This document shows, piece by piece, positions 23,665 through 32,157 of a stretch of 64,000 nt of DNA. Position numbers and translations under genes: made by a program. Below the pieces are notes generated by a model, which worked only from the letters and a program-made list of their open reading frames with translations, made no database searches and was not told the origin of the DNA. Within the stretch, counting starts at the first letter, position 1. The number at the start of each line of letters is the position of its first letter. Source of the DNA: Ruminococcus sp. (GTDB taxonomy: Bacteria > Bacillota > Clostridia > Oscillospirales > Ruminococcaceae); the NCBI GenBank assembly GCA_017622925.1, contig JAGAQC010000034.1, forward strand, positions 1-64,000, in the 5' to 3' direction.

Positions 23665-24936
23665 TTACGCTTTCTTTTTAACGGTTTTTTTAACTTTTAA
23701 AAGGATAACACCTGCAACGAGCAGAATTGCGCCTATGCAGAGGGCATATATCGAGGTCGGAAGAAGCAGCGTTGCGCTCATGCAGAACCAAATTTCGCCC
23801 GTTAAGATGTACGCCATAGCAGCTCCGACAGACGATGCAGCCGCCGCAAGAAGCGTTACAAGTCCGCCCCAGAAGAAGATACCGCCGTAAAAACCGAGCA
23901 GCCGTCTGCCGTTTCTGTTGACGATAACAGCCGTCCATATAAGCAGAACCACGAACAGCGCGCCGATGATACCCAGCGTAAGTCCCGAAAGTATGTATCT
24001 GATATTTTCAAGTCTGAATCTTAGATTCCAGCCTATTTTGCTTACAGAGAATTTTTCCTCGGTCTCATTTTCCGCAAGGCTGCTTCGGATAGAATTGTAG
24101 TCCGCCGTCTGCATTTCGTAGCCGAAAACTTCATTTGCCGTTTCGCTGTTGTTCATGAAGAACTCTATCAGTTCCGTTTCGCTGAGGGTAGTTTCGTCGC
24201 CCTTGCCCTCGAGGATATAATCGCCGTACTGTTTCAGCTTATCGGCGAAAAAGTTCGTAAATCCGCTTTTTGCAAGGTATACGGAAAACTCCGTTTTGTC
24301 GGCGAAACCGTGCGTTGCCTTGTCGAAGTCGGTCTCATAGTAGAGGTTGTCCGACAAGGACATATCGTTGTAACGCGCGTTTATTACAGTCCAGACGTTC
24401 AGGCTTTTTGCTCGGTCGTAAAGAATATCTCCCGATAAGCCGAGTTTAAGGCTGAAAAGCAGACTTACCAAAATAAGTATGATACATGCGATAAACGAGA
24501 TGACCGCAGCTCCCATAAGTCTGCCTGCTCCCACCTTGACAGGCTTTGGCGGAGCTTCTTCGGGCATCGGCTCGGGCAGCGGAGGTATCTCCATAGCAGG
24601 AGCAGCCTTTTCACGCTCACGGGCTATATGAAGCTCGGGTTCGGGGACATTGGGAGCTTCCTCAGTTTCGGGAACTTCCGTTATTTCGGTCGGTTCGGGT
24701 TCGGTGGAGCTTTCCTCGGACATTTCTTCGGCAGGCTTTTCGTTAATAAGAGCAGTCTCGGGACTATCATCGGCAGACGGCTCAGCTTCCGAAATTTCAT
24801 CTGCTTTTGGTGTGTATTCTTCTCTGTTTTCGGGAACTACGTCGCCTGTAGCCGGATTCCTCAGCATTGCGCCGCAGCCCGTACAAAAAAACAGCTTATC
24901 ATCGTCATAAACAGCTCCGCATAATTTGCACTTCAT
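23665..24936 (-). CDS. Zinc-ribbon membrane protein
   Basis: 423 residues. Residues 1-25 form a zinc ribbon (MKCKLCGAVYDDDKLFFCTGCG). Residues 35-135 are an acidic, Pro/Glu-rich linker. A first membrane span lies near 145-168, then an extracytoplasmic helical domain of about 150 residues, then three or four spans at the C-terminus and a Lys-rich end. The start on the minus strand (ATG at 24936) follows GGAGG; longer frames lack support. Function unknown. It has its own promoter, divergent from the ABC operon. Confidence 0.75.
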   Translation of the reverse strand: MKCKLCGAVYDDDKLFFCTGCGAMLRNPATGDVVPENREEYTPKADEISEAEPSADDSPETALINEKPAEEMSEESSTEPEPTEITEVPETEEAPNVPEPELHIAREREKAAPAMEIPPLPEPMPEEAPPKPVKVGAGRLMGAAVISFIACIILILVSLLFSLKLGLSGDILYDRAKSLNVWTVINARYNDMSLSDNLYYETDFDKATHGFADKTEFSVYLAKSGFTNFFADKLKQYGDYILEGKGDETTLSETELIEFFMNNSETANEVFGYEMQTADYNSIRSSLAENETEEKFSVSKIGWNLRFRLENIRYILSGLTLGIIGALFVVLLIWTAVIVNRNGRRLLGFYGGIFFWGGLVTLLAAAASSVGAAMAYILTGEIWFCMSATLLLPTSIYALCIGAILLVAGVILLKVKKTVKKKA

Positions 24937-25012
24937 ATAACATCCTCCATTTTCTATATTCTCAGCTGCTGTAAACGTTACAACAGCGGCGAGTATATAA
25001 TACGATAGTTTA

Positions 25013-25041
25013 ATTATACCTTTTAAAATTCCTTTTGTCAA
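25013..25041 (-). promoter_or_regulatory. Promoter for the zinc-ribbon membrane protein
   Basis: On the minus strand, TTGACA (25041-25036), 17-bp spacer, TATAAT (25018-25013). It is divergent from the ABC promoter at 25114, 73 bp away, so the two could share regulation. Confidence 0.8.
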
Positions 25042-25113
25042 CAGAAAAAAGTCGAAAATCATGAAAATATCATCGGCAGCTTTTTTTATGTTAATTAAAT
25101 AAAACATATTTTC

Positions 25114-25142
25114 TTGACATTTTATTAAAAGAATGTTATAAT
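25114..25142 (+). promoter_or_regulatory. Promoter for the NatAB-like ABC operon
   Basis: Consensus TTGACA at 25114-25119, 17-bp spacer, TATAAT at 25137-25142, about 70 bp upstream of the ATPase start. Confidence 0.85.
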
Positions 25143-25210
25143 AAGGTCGGCAGTATTGCCGATAATGATATGCGCAGACAGCGGAGAACTGTCTGCTGAA
25201 AGGGAAAAAT

Positions 25211-25951
25211 ATGGAAAACGTACTTGAAGTCAGGGAACTGTCAAAGCAGTACGCCAAGGTGCTTGCCGCAGATAAGGTTTCTTTCGACATCAAAAAGGGC
25301 GAAATATTCGCGCTTATAGGACCAAACGGCGCAGGAAAGACCACGACTATACGTATGATCTCGACATTGCTCAGTCCGACGGAGGGCGATGCGGTAGTCA
25401 GCGGTCACAGCGTACTGAAAGAGCCGGAAAAGGTTCGCCAATGTATCACCTATCTGCCCGACGAAGCAGGGGCGTACAAGAATATGACGGGTAAAAAATA
25501 CCTGCGGTTTATGGCGGGACTTTTTTCGACCGACATTGACACTATCAATAAATATGTTGAACGAGCGGAGGGCATATGCGGTCTCGGCGACCGTCTAAAG
25601 GACAAGATAGGCAGCTACAGCCGTGGCATGATACGAAAGCTGCTGCTTGCAAGAGCCGTTATGACGAAGCCCGACCTTGCCATACTTGACGAGCCTACCA
25701 GCGGACTTGACGTTCTCAACGCCATTGAGATACGCAAGATGATAAAGAAGCTTGCCGCAGAGGAGGGAATGTCATTCCTGCTGTCCTCGCATAACATGCT
25801 TGAGATAGAGTTTGTTTCCGACCGTGTGGGAATAATCGCAAAGGGGCATCTTCTTGTTTCGGGACGGACTGACGAGCTGAAAGAGCGTTATAATGCGGCG
25901 AATCTCGAGGAGGTCTTTGAAAGGGTGGTGAACGACAATGAAATTCTTTAA
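25211..25951 (+). CDS. ABC transporter ATP-binding protein (NatA-like)
   Basis: 246 residues. Walker A IGPNGAGKTTTIRM (about 36-49), Walker B LAILDEPTSGLD (about 155-166) and the H-loop SSHNM are canonical. The signature reads YSRGM rather than LSGGQ, a variation also seen in NatA-type export ATPases. The gene overlaps the permease gene by 14 bp, so the two are cotranslated. Probable role: export of ions, peptides or drugs; substrate unknown. Confidence 0.9.
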   Translation: MENVLEVRELSKQYAKVLAADKVSFDIKKGEIFALIGPNGAGKTTTIRMISTLLSPTEGDAVVSGHSVLKEPEKVRQCITYLPDEAGAYKNMTGKKYLRFMAGLFSTDIDTINKYVERAEGICGLGDRLKDKIGSYSRGMIRKLLLARAVMTKPDLAILDEPTSGLDVLNAIEIRKMIKKLAAEEGMSFLLSSHNMLEIEFVSDRVGIIAKGHLLVSGRTDELKERYNAANLEEVFERVVNDNEIL

Positions 25952-27266
25952 TCTGCTCAAAAAGGAACTTGCGGAGCTGCTGAATCTCCAGACCGTGATA
26001 AGCCTTGCAGTCACAATGGCAATGCTGATGTTCCTCGGGAGCTTCATGTCGTCCACTATTGAAGAAGCGGTAAAGCAGGAGTACACCGTTACGCTCTGCG
26101 ACCGTGACAAAACCGATTTTACAGCGGAGCTTATAGAAACGCTCCGAAAAAATAAAGCCATCGTCAATGAAGTTACATCTGACAGCGAGGATTATTCTGA
26201 GCTGTTGAGAACTGCCGAAAAGGACAGCGTAATAGTTATTCCGCAGGGCTTTACCGAGGCTCTGAACGCCGAAAAAGCTCCCGAGCTTATAAGCGTTTCC
26301 GAGATGAAGTCAGCCGCTATGATGTCGAACATGTCCAACAACAACGACGGAGCAGTAAGGCTTATCAGGGATTGCATTTCAAACGTTTTTGCGCAGCGTG
26401 CCGGACTTACTCCGGAGGACGTTAAGCTTATCAACGCGCCTGTTTCGCTCAGCGAATTTACCGTTGTAAAGGATAAGACCTCGGAGGTATCGGCGGATGA
26501 AGTAATGGGCAATATCATGATGCAAAATATGCTGCTGCCTATTATTGTTTTCGTGCTTATCATGATGACTTCTCAAATGCTCATGAGCGCGATCTCCAAC
26601 GAGAAGATCGACAAGACTTTGGAAACTCTGCTGTCCGCGCCTGTTTCGAGAACGGCTGTACTCGGCGCAAAAATGCTTGCCGCCGCCATAGTTGCCATGA
26701 TAAATGCGGTTTGCTTCATGGTCGGCTTCTCGGGAATGATGTCGGGCGCGACCGATTCCGTAAAGGCTGAGTTTGAGGGAAGCGCCATAAACGAGTACAT
26801 ACCGATAGATTCGGCTCTTGAACAGCTCGGACTTACACTCGGCGGCGTAGATTACGTGCTTGTGGGACTTCAACTGTTCCTTACGATAATGATATGCCTG
26901 TCAGTCTCGCTCATGCTCGGCGCACTGGTAAACGACACAAAGCAGGCTCAGACTATGGTAATGCCGCTGATGTTTGCGGCGATGATACCCTATATGATCT
27001 CGATGTTTGCGGATATCAACAGTTTGCCTATTGTAATAAGACTTATTGTATACGCTATTCCGTTTACACACACGTTCTCCGCGATACCCAACCTTATGTT
27101 CGGGCATATGGGAATATTCTTTGCAGGACTTGTTTACCAGATAATCGCATTTGCGTTTTGCATGTTCTTTGCGCTGAGACTGTTCAAGTCGGATAAAATA
27201 CTTACAGTTTCGCTGAACTTCGGTCAGAAATCAAAGTTTAAAAAGGCTAAAAAGAACGAAAATTAA
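25938..27266 (+). CDS. ABC-2 type permease (NatB-like)
   Basis: 442 residues. One membrane span near 17-37, a large extracytoplasmic domain (about 40-195), then five or six spans to about 425 and a basic tail (KKAKKNEN). The phrase ISNEKIDKTLETLLSAPVSR is a hallmark of ABC-2 permeases of the NatB group. It follows the ATPase with an overlap and is closed by a terminator. Confidence 0.88.
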   Translation: MKFFNLLKKELAELLNLQTVISLAVTMAMLMFLGSFMSSTIEEAVKQEYTVTLCDRDKTDFTAELIETLRKNKAIVNEVTSDSEDYSELLRTAEKDSVIVIPQGFTEALNAEKAPELISVSEMKSAAMMSNMSNNNDGAVRLIRDCISNVFAQRAGLTPEDVKLINAPVSLSEFTVVKDKTSEVSADEVMGNIMMQNMLLPIIVFVLIMMTSQMLMSAISNEKIDKTLETLLSAPVSRTAVLGAKMLAAAIVAMINAVCFMVGFSGMMSGATDSVKAEFEGSAINEYIPIDSALEQLGLTLGGVDYVLVGLQLFLTIMICLSVSLMLGALVNDTKQAQTMVMPLMFAAMIPYMISMFADINSLPIVIRLIVYAIPFTHTFSAIPNLMFGHMGIFFAGLVYQIIAFAFCMFFALRLFKSDKILTVSLNFGQKSKFKKAKKNEN

Positions 27267-27273
27267 TAAAATT

Positions 27274-27315
27274 CCCGTCAGAGCCGAGATGATCAGGGCT
27301 TTGACGGGATTTTTT
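27274..27315 (+). terminator. Intrinsic terminator after the ABC operon
   Basis: Stem cccgtcagagcc / ggctttgacggg followed by atttttt. Near-perfect 12-bp pairing. Confidence 0.85.
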
Positions 27316-27392
27316 GCTGTCTGAAATTTAATTTTTTTAGGGACAGATCATGCCGTGAATAGCTGATTTTTGTCATAAGAGGTTTTTAGATC

Positions 27393-27416
27393 ATTTGGGT
27401 ACAAAAGTACCCAAAT
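27393..27416. repeat. Perfect 10-bp palindrome
   Basis: ATTTGGGTAC at 27393-27402, aaaa, GTACCCAAAT at 27407-27416. No U-run follows, so it looks more like an operator or a relic than a terminator. It lies in the gene-free stretch 27267-27615, upstream of yabP. The same stretch holds a half copy of the GC-rich hairpin repeat (27455-27495). Confidence 0.5.
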
Positions 27417-27454
27417 AATTTAATTAAATGTGATGTTACTATAAAGCCGTTAGC

Positions 27455-27495
27455 CGTCCCCTACAGATTGTATTTGCAGAAAAAATGTTCGCCTT
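27455..27495 (+). repeat. Half copy of the gtaggggacggcg hairpin family
   Basis: ccgtcccctac followed by the same tail (ttgtatttgcagaa...atgttcgcc) that follows the copy at 9260. The first arm is missing. It is preceded by ataaagccgttagcc, which recalls the heptamer repeat at 34862. Confidence 0.5.
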
Positions 27496-27615
27496 CTTTT
27501 TCTTTACACATATACATTCCCCTAAAGCAGTTATAATTTCACAGGGAAACGAATATATTTTAAAGAAAAAATACATAACGCTGTTCAACCGCAGCGGCAT
27601 GAAAAGGAGAAAATT

Positions 27616-27903
27616 ATGAAGGACAAGAATATGCAGACACAGCCGACAAACCATTCAATAATAATCGAGAACCGCCGTTCCATGACGATCTCGGGCATAA
27701 CCGACGTAGACAGCTTTGACGAAAAAGCGATATGCCTATACACTCAGCTCGGGGAACTTACTATCAAGGGCAGGGAGCTGCACATCGACTCCATGAGCGT
27801 GGAAACGGGCGACATGGTGATAACGGGCGATATATGGTCGGCGGTGTATGGCGACCGCGACAAAAAAGCTCCCGTATCGGCTCTCGGGAGACTTTTCCGA
27901 TGA
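27616..27903 (+). CDS. yabP: Sporulation protein YabP
   Basis: 95 residues. Contains NRRSMTISGITDVDSFDEKAI and the short beta unit ELTIKGRELHIDSMSVETGDMVITGDI, typical of YabP/YqfC proteins. YabP is needed with YabQ for spore cortex formation in Bacillus. It overlaps yabQ (ATGA-type), giving the same gene order as Bacillus subtilis yabP-yabQ-divIC-yabR. Ribosome site AAAGGAG. Confidence 0.9.
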   Translation: MKDKNMQTQPTNHSIIIENRRSMTISGITDVDSFDEKAICLYTQLGELTIKGRELHIDSMSVETGDMVITGDIWSAVYGDRDKKAPVSALGRLFR

Positions 27904-28355
27904 ACGTACCCGAGACATTTTTTTCCGTGGAGGAGGAGCTTTGGCTATTTCTGCTTTCCTGCATTGCCGGAGCTGTTTTCGGGGTGTACTATGACGTTTT
28001 CAGAACGCTGCGGCTTGCCGTACATCATCACAGCTTTTTCATAGTGATAGAGGACGTTGTTTTTCTGGGGACTTATGCCGTTTTTTTGTCCGCATTCGCC
28101 TCCGCCGCCGCAAGAGGGGAGCTGAGGGCATATTACGTATTTGGCGGAATACTGGGCTTTACGCTTTATTATTTTACTGTGGGAAAGTTCGTTATACGTC
28201 TTATGCAGAAGATAACGGGAGCGATAAAATGGATTTTTGCCATTGCCGTCAAGCCGTTCAAAGCTGCCGCGTGTAAATTTGTCGGAAATGCCCAAAGTAT
28301 TGTTAAAATAAATAAAAATAGCTCCGACCACTTGAAAAACAAGCGGCATTTGTAG
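27900..28355 (+). CDS. yabQ: Spore cortex biosynthesis protein YabQ
   Basis: 151 residues with about four membrane spans: LFLLSCIAGAVFGVYYDVFR (a YabQ hallmark), FIVIEDVVFLGTYAVFLSAF, YYVFGGILGFTLYYF and KWIFAIAV. ATG 27900 overlaps the yabP stop. In Bacillus, YabQ sits in the forespore outer membrane and is required for cortex assembly. The tail is basic. Confidence 0.9.
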   Translation: MNVPETFFSVEEELWLFLLSCIAGAVFGVYYDVFRTLRLAVHHHSFFIVIEDVVFLGTYAVFLSAFASAAARGELRAYYVFGGILGFTLYYFTVGKFVIRLMQKITGAIKWIFAIAVKPFKAAACKFVGNAQSIVKINKNSSDHLKNKRHL

Positions 28356-28388
28356 TATAATAAAGTATGACTATATAACGGAAAGAAA

Positions 28389-28739
28389 GTGAGCAATTTG
28401 CCCGAAAAAGACAAAAAAAAGAAAAAGGCAAAAAAAAGCAAAAAACAGGCTGCAAATAAAAAGGGACTGTTTAACAAAGGGCTTTTTAAGCTTGCGGCGG
28501 CGGCTGTTATCGTGGGCTGCGGATTTCTGCTGGTGACTACTGAAAGCGACTGCAACGATAAGGAAGAAGAGCTTGCTGCTATTCAGGCTCGTATAGACGC
28601 ATATAACATGGAAAACGCCGAGCTTCAGCGTACTCTCGACAGCGACGATCTTTCAGCATACATGGAACGTATCGCTCTTGAAGAAAACGGCTACGCTTAT
28701 CCCGACGAACGCAGGTTCTACGACAAATCAAGAGACTGA
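28389..28739 (+). CDS. divIC: Septum formation initiator, DivIC/FtsB family
   Basis: 116 residues from a GTG start. Very Lys-rich cytoplasmic N-terminus (about 1-33), one span (LAAAAVIVGCGFLLV), a coiled coil (EEELAAIQARIDAYNMENAEL) and the short C-terminal domain with ERIALEENGYAYPDER, which fits the FtsB/DivIC pattern. It acts in the divisome with FtsL and DivIB. Position after yabPQ matches Bacillus divIC. Confidence 0.88.
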   Translation: MSNLPEKDKKKKKAKKSKKQAANKKGLFNKGLFKLAAAAVIVGCGFLLVTTESDCNDKEEELAAIQARIDAYNMENAELQRTLDSDDLSAYMERIALEENGYAYPDERRFYDKSRD

Positions 28740-28793
28740 GACTGTTTCTCAAAACAACGCCAAGTTAATATATTTAAGGAGTTAGAAATACAT

Positions 28794-29228
28794 ATGCAGC
28801 TTGAAATCGGAAAAATCTATACCGGAAAAGTCAAGGGAATCGCACAGTACGGCGCGTTTATCGACATCGAGGGCGGCGGCACGGGAATGGTGCATATTTC
28901 CGAAATATCCAACACCTTTGTCAACGAGGTCAGAGAGTTTTTGACTATCGGACAGGAAGTCAGGGTAAAGGTCATCGGGATAAACGAACAGGGCAAGGTC
29001 AGCCTTTCAATAAAGAAAGCGGACGACGGCAGCGTTCCTGCTCCCGAGAAAAGAGCCGTCAAAAAGGAACGCCGTCCCAAACCGAATATTTACGAGCCGA
29101 AAAAATCTGTTCCCCAGTCGGAAATGACGTTCGACGATATGCTCGCGCACTTCAAGCAGTCCAGCGAAGAACGGATAGGCGACCTCAAACGCAGCACCGA
29201 CCGAAAAAACGGTACAAGAAGAAAATAA
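28794..29228 (+). CDS. yabR: S1 RNA-binding domain protein (YabR-like)
   Basis: 144 residues. Residues 1-72 are one S1 domain (GKIYTGKVKGIAQYGAFIDI, GMVHISEIS, IGQEVRVKVIGINEQGKVSLSIK). The C-terminal half is a basic, disordered tail with DDMLAHFKQSSEERI. General stress protein 13 and YabR have this form. Its place after divIC is conserved in many Firmicutes. Confidence 0.88.
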   Translation: MQLEIGKIYTGKVKGIAQYGAFIDIEGGGTGMVHISEISNTFVNEVREFLTIGQEVRVKVIGINEQGKVSLSIKKADDGSVPAPEKRAVKKERRPKPNIYEPKKSVPQSEMTFDDMLAHFKQSSEERIGDLKRSTDRKNGTRRK

Positions 29229-29233
29229 CCCTC

Positions 29234-29267
29234 ATATTCCCTTGGCTTTCGTCAGGGGAATATTTTG
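29234..29267 (+). terminator. Probable terminator
   Basis: ATATTCCC / GGGAATAT stem with a 14-nt loop and a short T-run (tttt). Weaker than the other terminators in the window. Confidence 0.5.
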
Positions 29268-29332
29268 TTGATTATGACGTATTAATATACGTTTTTGCTT
29301 AACGTATGTGTAAAGTTTTAGTAGGCAAGTGA

Positions 29333-29425
29333 ATTTTGTAGGGGACGGCGCCCTCGACGTCCCGCTTTCAAAACAATCTTGGTCACCGATTTCGGGACGT
29401 CGAAGGCGCCGTCCCCTACAATTTG
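29333..29425. repeat. GC-rich hairpin repeat (gtaggggacggcg family), copy 2
   Basis: gtaggggacggcgccctcga and its inverted partner tcgaaggcgccgtcccctac enclose cgtcccgctttc...gggacg, giving a very long hairpin. Related to 9260. It lies in the gene-free stretch 29229-29705, upstream of the polysaccharide operon promoter. Confidence 0.75.
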
Positions 29426-29475
29426 GATTTATGTCCGCCTACGTTTTCTTTACACATACTTTTTTTACGAAGCTA

Positions 29476-29504
29476 TTGACATATATTCCCGTTTTTGCTA
29501 TAAT
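29476..29504 (+). promoter_or_regulatory. Promoter for the polysaccharide operon
   Basis: TTGACA at 29476-29481, 17-bp spacer, TATAAT at 29499-29504. Transcription would start near 29511, so the hairpin-core element at 29520-29677 becomes the 5' leader of the mRNA. Confidence 0.8.
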
Positions 29505-29519
29505 TAACATACATATTAA

Positions 29520-29677
29520 TACTAATCTCTGACCGAACCAATGAAAATCTTCACCGCCATCCACTCGCTGCTTGTCGTCAAAACCTCTTGGAGGGCGACA
29601 GCCCGCCTTCGAGCTTTTTCCTAAATCAGCAAGTGCCTGTCGGCGAATCTTTTCATCGAACCGATCAGAGATTAGTA
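29520..29677 (-). repeat. Hairpin-core element, copy 6, in the operon leader
   Basis: 158 bp with 33-bp terminal inverted arms (tactaatctctgaccgaacc and its near complement). The core is GGGC-gaca-GCCC, flanked by gcgacagc and followed by ttcgagctttttcc. This equals the minus-strand layout of copies 1 and 2, with different paired bases in the stem. Confidence 0.6.
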
Positions 29678-29705
29678 TAAAAACACAAAGAAACTTTGGA
29701 ATTGT

Positions 29706-31079
29706 ATGAAGAGAGATAAATTTAAACGGCTTATTTCATTTGCGCTTGCTATCATTCTGTTAGCAGTCCTCACGGGAGGATTTGCGGCTGTATGGTACGT
29801 TTACTACAGCGATACCATCGTCCTCCCCTATTACCGCCGAGGAAACTGGGTGCTTATCGGCATTTACTGTATGCTTGTGTGGATATTCTTCAAGGCATAC
29901 GGCGGCTTCAAGCTGGGATACCTCAAAAAAACCGACATGCTCTATTCGCAGCTTATCTCGATAGCCTGCGTGGATTTCGTCAGCTACTTTCTTATCAGCC
30001 TTATCGGGCGTGATTTCATGCGACCTTATCCCATGTTGATGCTCACCCTTGCGGACTTCGGCTTCATCGCCCTCTGGACGCTTATCACGGGCAAGCTGTA
30101 CTTTATTATATACCCCCCGAGAAAGCTCATTATTCTCTACGGCAGCCGTCAGGCGGCTTCGCTTGTGCTGAAAATGAGCAGGCGTGTGGATAAGTACATG
30201 ATATGCGAATCTATCAGCATAACCGAGGACGCCGAAAAAATCAGAGAGCTTATTTTAAAGTACGAGGGCGTTATAATCTGCGATATTCCCGCCGACCTCC
30301 GCAACGACTATCTGAAATTCTGCTATGAAAATTCAATACGTTCGTATATTGCGCCAAAAATTTCCGATATTATTATCAGGGGAGCTGACGATATACGGCT
30401 TTTCGACACCCCTCTGCTGCTCAGCCGAAACTACGGTCTTGACTTTGAACAGCGGCTTTTTAAGCGTGTTTTCGATATTATTTTTTCGTTGGTGTGCCTT
30501 ATCCTGCTTTCGCCCTTTATGCTCGCCGCCGCTGTTGCGGTAAAGCTCTATGACGGCGGAACTGTTTTCTATAAGCAGAAACGGCTGACTATCGGCGGCA
30601 AGGTGTTCAATATATATAAATTCCGCAGCATGATAGCCGATGCGGAAAAGGTCGGCGGCGCACAGCTTGCTTCCGACGACGACCCGAGGATAACTCCCGT
30701 GGGAAGATTCCTGCGAAAAATACGCATGGACGAGCTGCCCCAACTGCTGAACATTCTTAAAGGCGAAATGTCGGTGGTAGGTCCGAGACCCGAACGTCCC
30801 GAGCTTTCGGAGCTTTACAAAAAAGAAATGCCCGAATTTGAGTTCCGCCTTAAAGTTAAGGCAGGACTGACCGGCTATGCGCAGGTAACGGGCGTTTACG
30901 ATACATCGCCATACGACAAGCTGAAAATGGATCTGATGTATATTGAAAACTATTCATTCCGAATGGATCTGCAAATAATTCTTATGACCGTTAAAACAAT
31001 GCTTTTTCCGCCGAGATCAAACGCTTCGGCGCAAGAGGGCATTCTGACGGAAAACGACAACCAAAAGAAAAGAGGATAA
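29706..31079 (+). CDS. Polyprenyl-phosphate sugar phosphotransferase
   Basis: 457 residues. Starts exopolysaccharide or O-antigen-like repeat units by transferring a sugar-1-phosphate to undecaprenyl phosphate. Four N-terminal spans (about 8-30, 45-62, 78-98, 108-128), a CoA-binding-like middle domain, then a fifth span (about 260-282) and the catalytic domain: KRVFDIIFSLVCLI, FYKQKRLTIGG, YKFRSM, KIRMDELPQLLNILKGEMS, VGPRPERPE. This is the WbaP/WcaJ-like architecture. First gene of the operon. Confidence 0.92.
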   Translation: MKRDKFKRLISFALAIILLAVLTGGFAAVWYVYYSDTIVLPYYRRGNWVLIGIYCMLVWIFFKAYGGFKLGYLKKTDMLYSQLISIACVDFVSYFLISLIGRDFMRPYPMLMLTLADFGFIALWTLITGKLYFIIYPPRKLIILYGSRQAASLVLKMSRRVDKYMICESISITEDAEKIRELILKYEGVIICDIPADLRNDYLKFCYENSIRSYIAPKISDIIIRGADDIRLFDTPLLLSRNYGLDFEQRLFKRVFDIIFSLVCLILLSPFMLAAAVAVKLYDGGTVFYKQKRLTIGGKVFNIYKFRSMIADAEKVGGAQLASDDDPRITPVGRFLRKIRMDELPQLLNILKGEMSVVGPRPERPELSELYKKEMPEFEFRLKVKAGLTGYAQVTGVYDTSPYDKLKMDLMYIENYSFRMDLQIILMTVKTMLFPPRSNASAQEGILTENDNQKKRG

Positions 31080-31080
31080 C

Positions 31081-32145
31081 ATGAAAACTACAGCAGTAAT
31101 TATGGCAGGCGGACGGGGCGAACGCTTCTGGCCAAAAAGCCGCACTTCACGTCCGAAGCAATTCCTTTCGCTGACCGCAGACGGCGAAACTATGATACAG
31201 AAAACCGTAAAAAGGCTTCTTCCCCTTGTGGCTGAGGAGGACATCTATATCTCCACCAATGAAATGTACCGCCATTTAGCGGAGGAGCAGCTCCCGAACA
31301 TACCGAAAGAGAACATTCTGTGCGAGCCTGCGCCGAGAAATACAGCTCCGTGTATCGCATTTGCGGCGGCGGTCATAAACAGAAAATACGAGGACGCAGT
31401 AATGCTCGTGCTGCCCTCAGATCACCTCATCGGCATTGAAGATATTTACGTAAATACGCTGAAAAAAGCTATTGCGACTGCCGAAAGCGGCGATAATCTC
31501 GTCACCATTGGCATTACTCCGACTTACCCCGAAACAGGCTACGGCTATATCAATTTCGGCAGCGAATGCAATAACGCCTACAACGTTGAGAGATTTGTGG
31601 AAAAACCCGACCTCCCCACGGCGGAAAGCTATCTCGCTTCGGGAAAATACCTTTGGAACAGCGGCATGTTTATTTGGAAAATTTCCACGATAATGGGAAA
31701 TATCAAAAAGTTCATGCCCGAGGTGTACAACGGCGCAGTCAAGATAGGCAAGGCTTACGGTTCGCCCGAATACAAAGATGTGCTTGAAAAAGAATTTACC
31801 GCAATGCCCAGCGAATCGGTAGACTTCGGCATCATGGAAAAGGCGGAGAATATTTTCACAGTCCCCGGCAGCTTCGGTTGGGACGATGTGGGCAGTTGGC
31901 TCGCTGTCGAACGCATAAACGAAACGGACGAAAACAACAATTATATCGAGGGAAACGTAAGCTCCTGCGATATAAAAAATACCACCGTATGCGGCGGAAA
32001 ACGGCTTGTGGCGGCGGTCGGCGTGGAGAACGTTATCATAGTCGATACCGACGACGCAGTTCTTGTATGCTCCAAAAACAGCACGCAGGACGTGAAAAAA
32101 ATAATCGCGCAGCTTAAATCGCAAAACAGAACTGAACTTATATGA
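31081..32145 (+). CDS. manC: Mannose-1-phosphate guanylyltransferase
   Basis: 354 residues. Makes GDP-mannose from GTP and mannose-1-phosphate. The pyrophosphorylase signature MAGGRGERFWPKSRTSRPKQ and the motifs FVEKPD and WNSGMFIWK are clear. The C-terminal phosphomannose isomerase domain of bifunctional enzymes is absent, so mannose-6-phosphate must come from elsewhere. It starts one base after the stop of the upstream gene. Confidence 0.93.
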   Translation: MKTTAVIMAGGRGERFWPKSRTSRPKQFLSLTADGETMIQKTVKRLLPLVAEEDIYISTNEMYRHLAEEQLPNIPKENILCEPAPRNTAPCIAFAAAVINRKYEDAVMLVLPSDHLIGIEDIYVNTLKKAIATAESGDNLVTIGITPTYPETGYGYINFGSECNNAYNVERFVEKPDLPTAESYLASGKYLWNSGMFIWKISTIMGNIKKFMPEVYNGAVKIGKAYGSPEYKDVLEKEFTAMPSESVDFGIMEKAENIFTVPGSFGWDDVGSWLAVERINETDENNNYIEGNVSSCDIKNTTVCGGKRLVAAVGVENVIIVDTDDAVLVCSKNSTQDVKKIIAQLKSQNRTELI

Positions 32146-32157
32146 GGGGAGCTTTTT

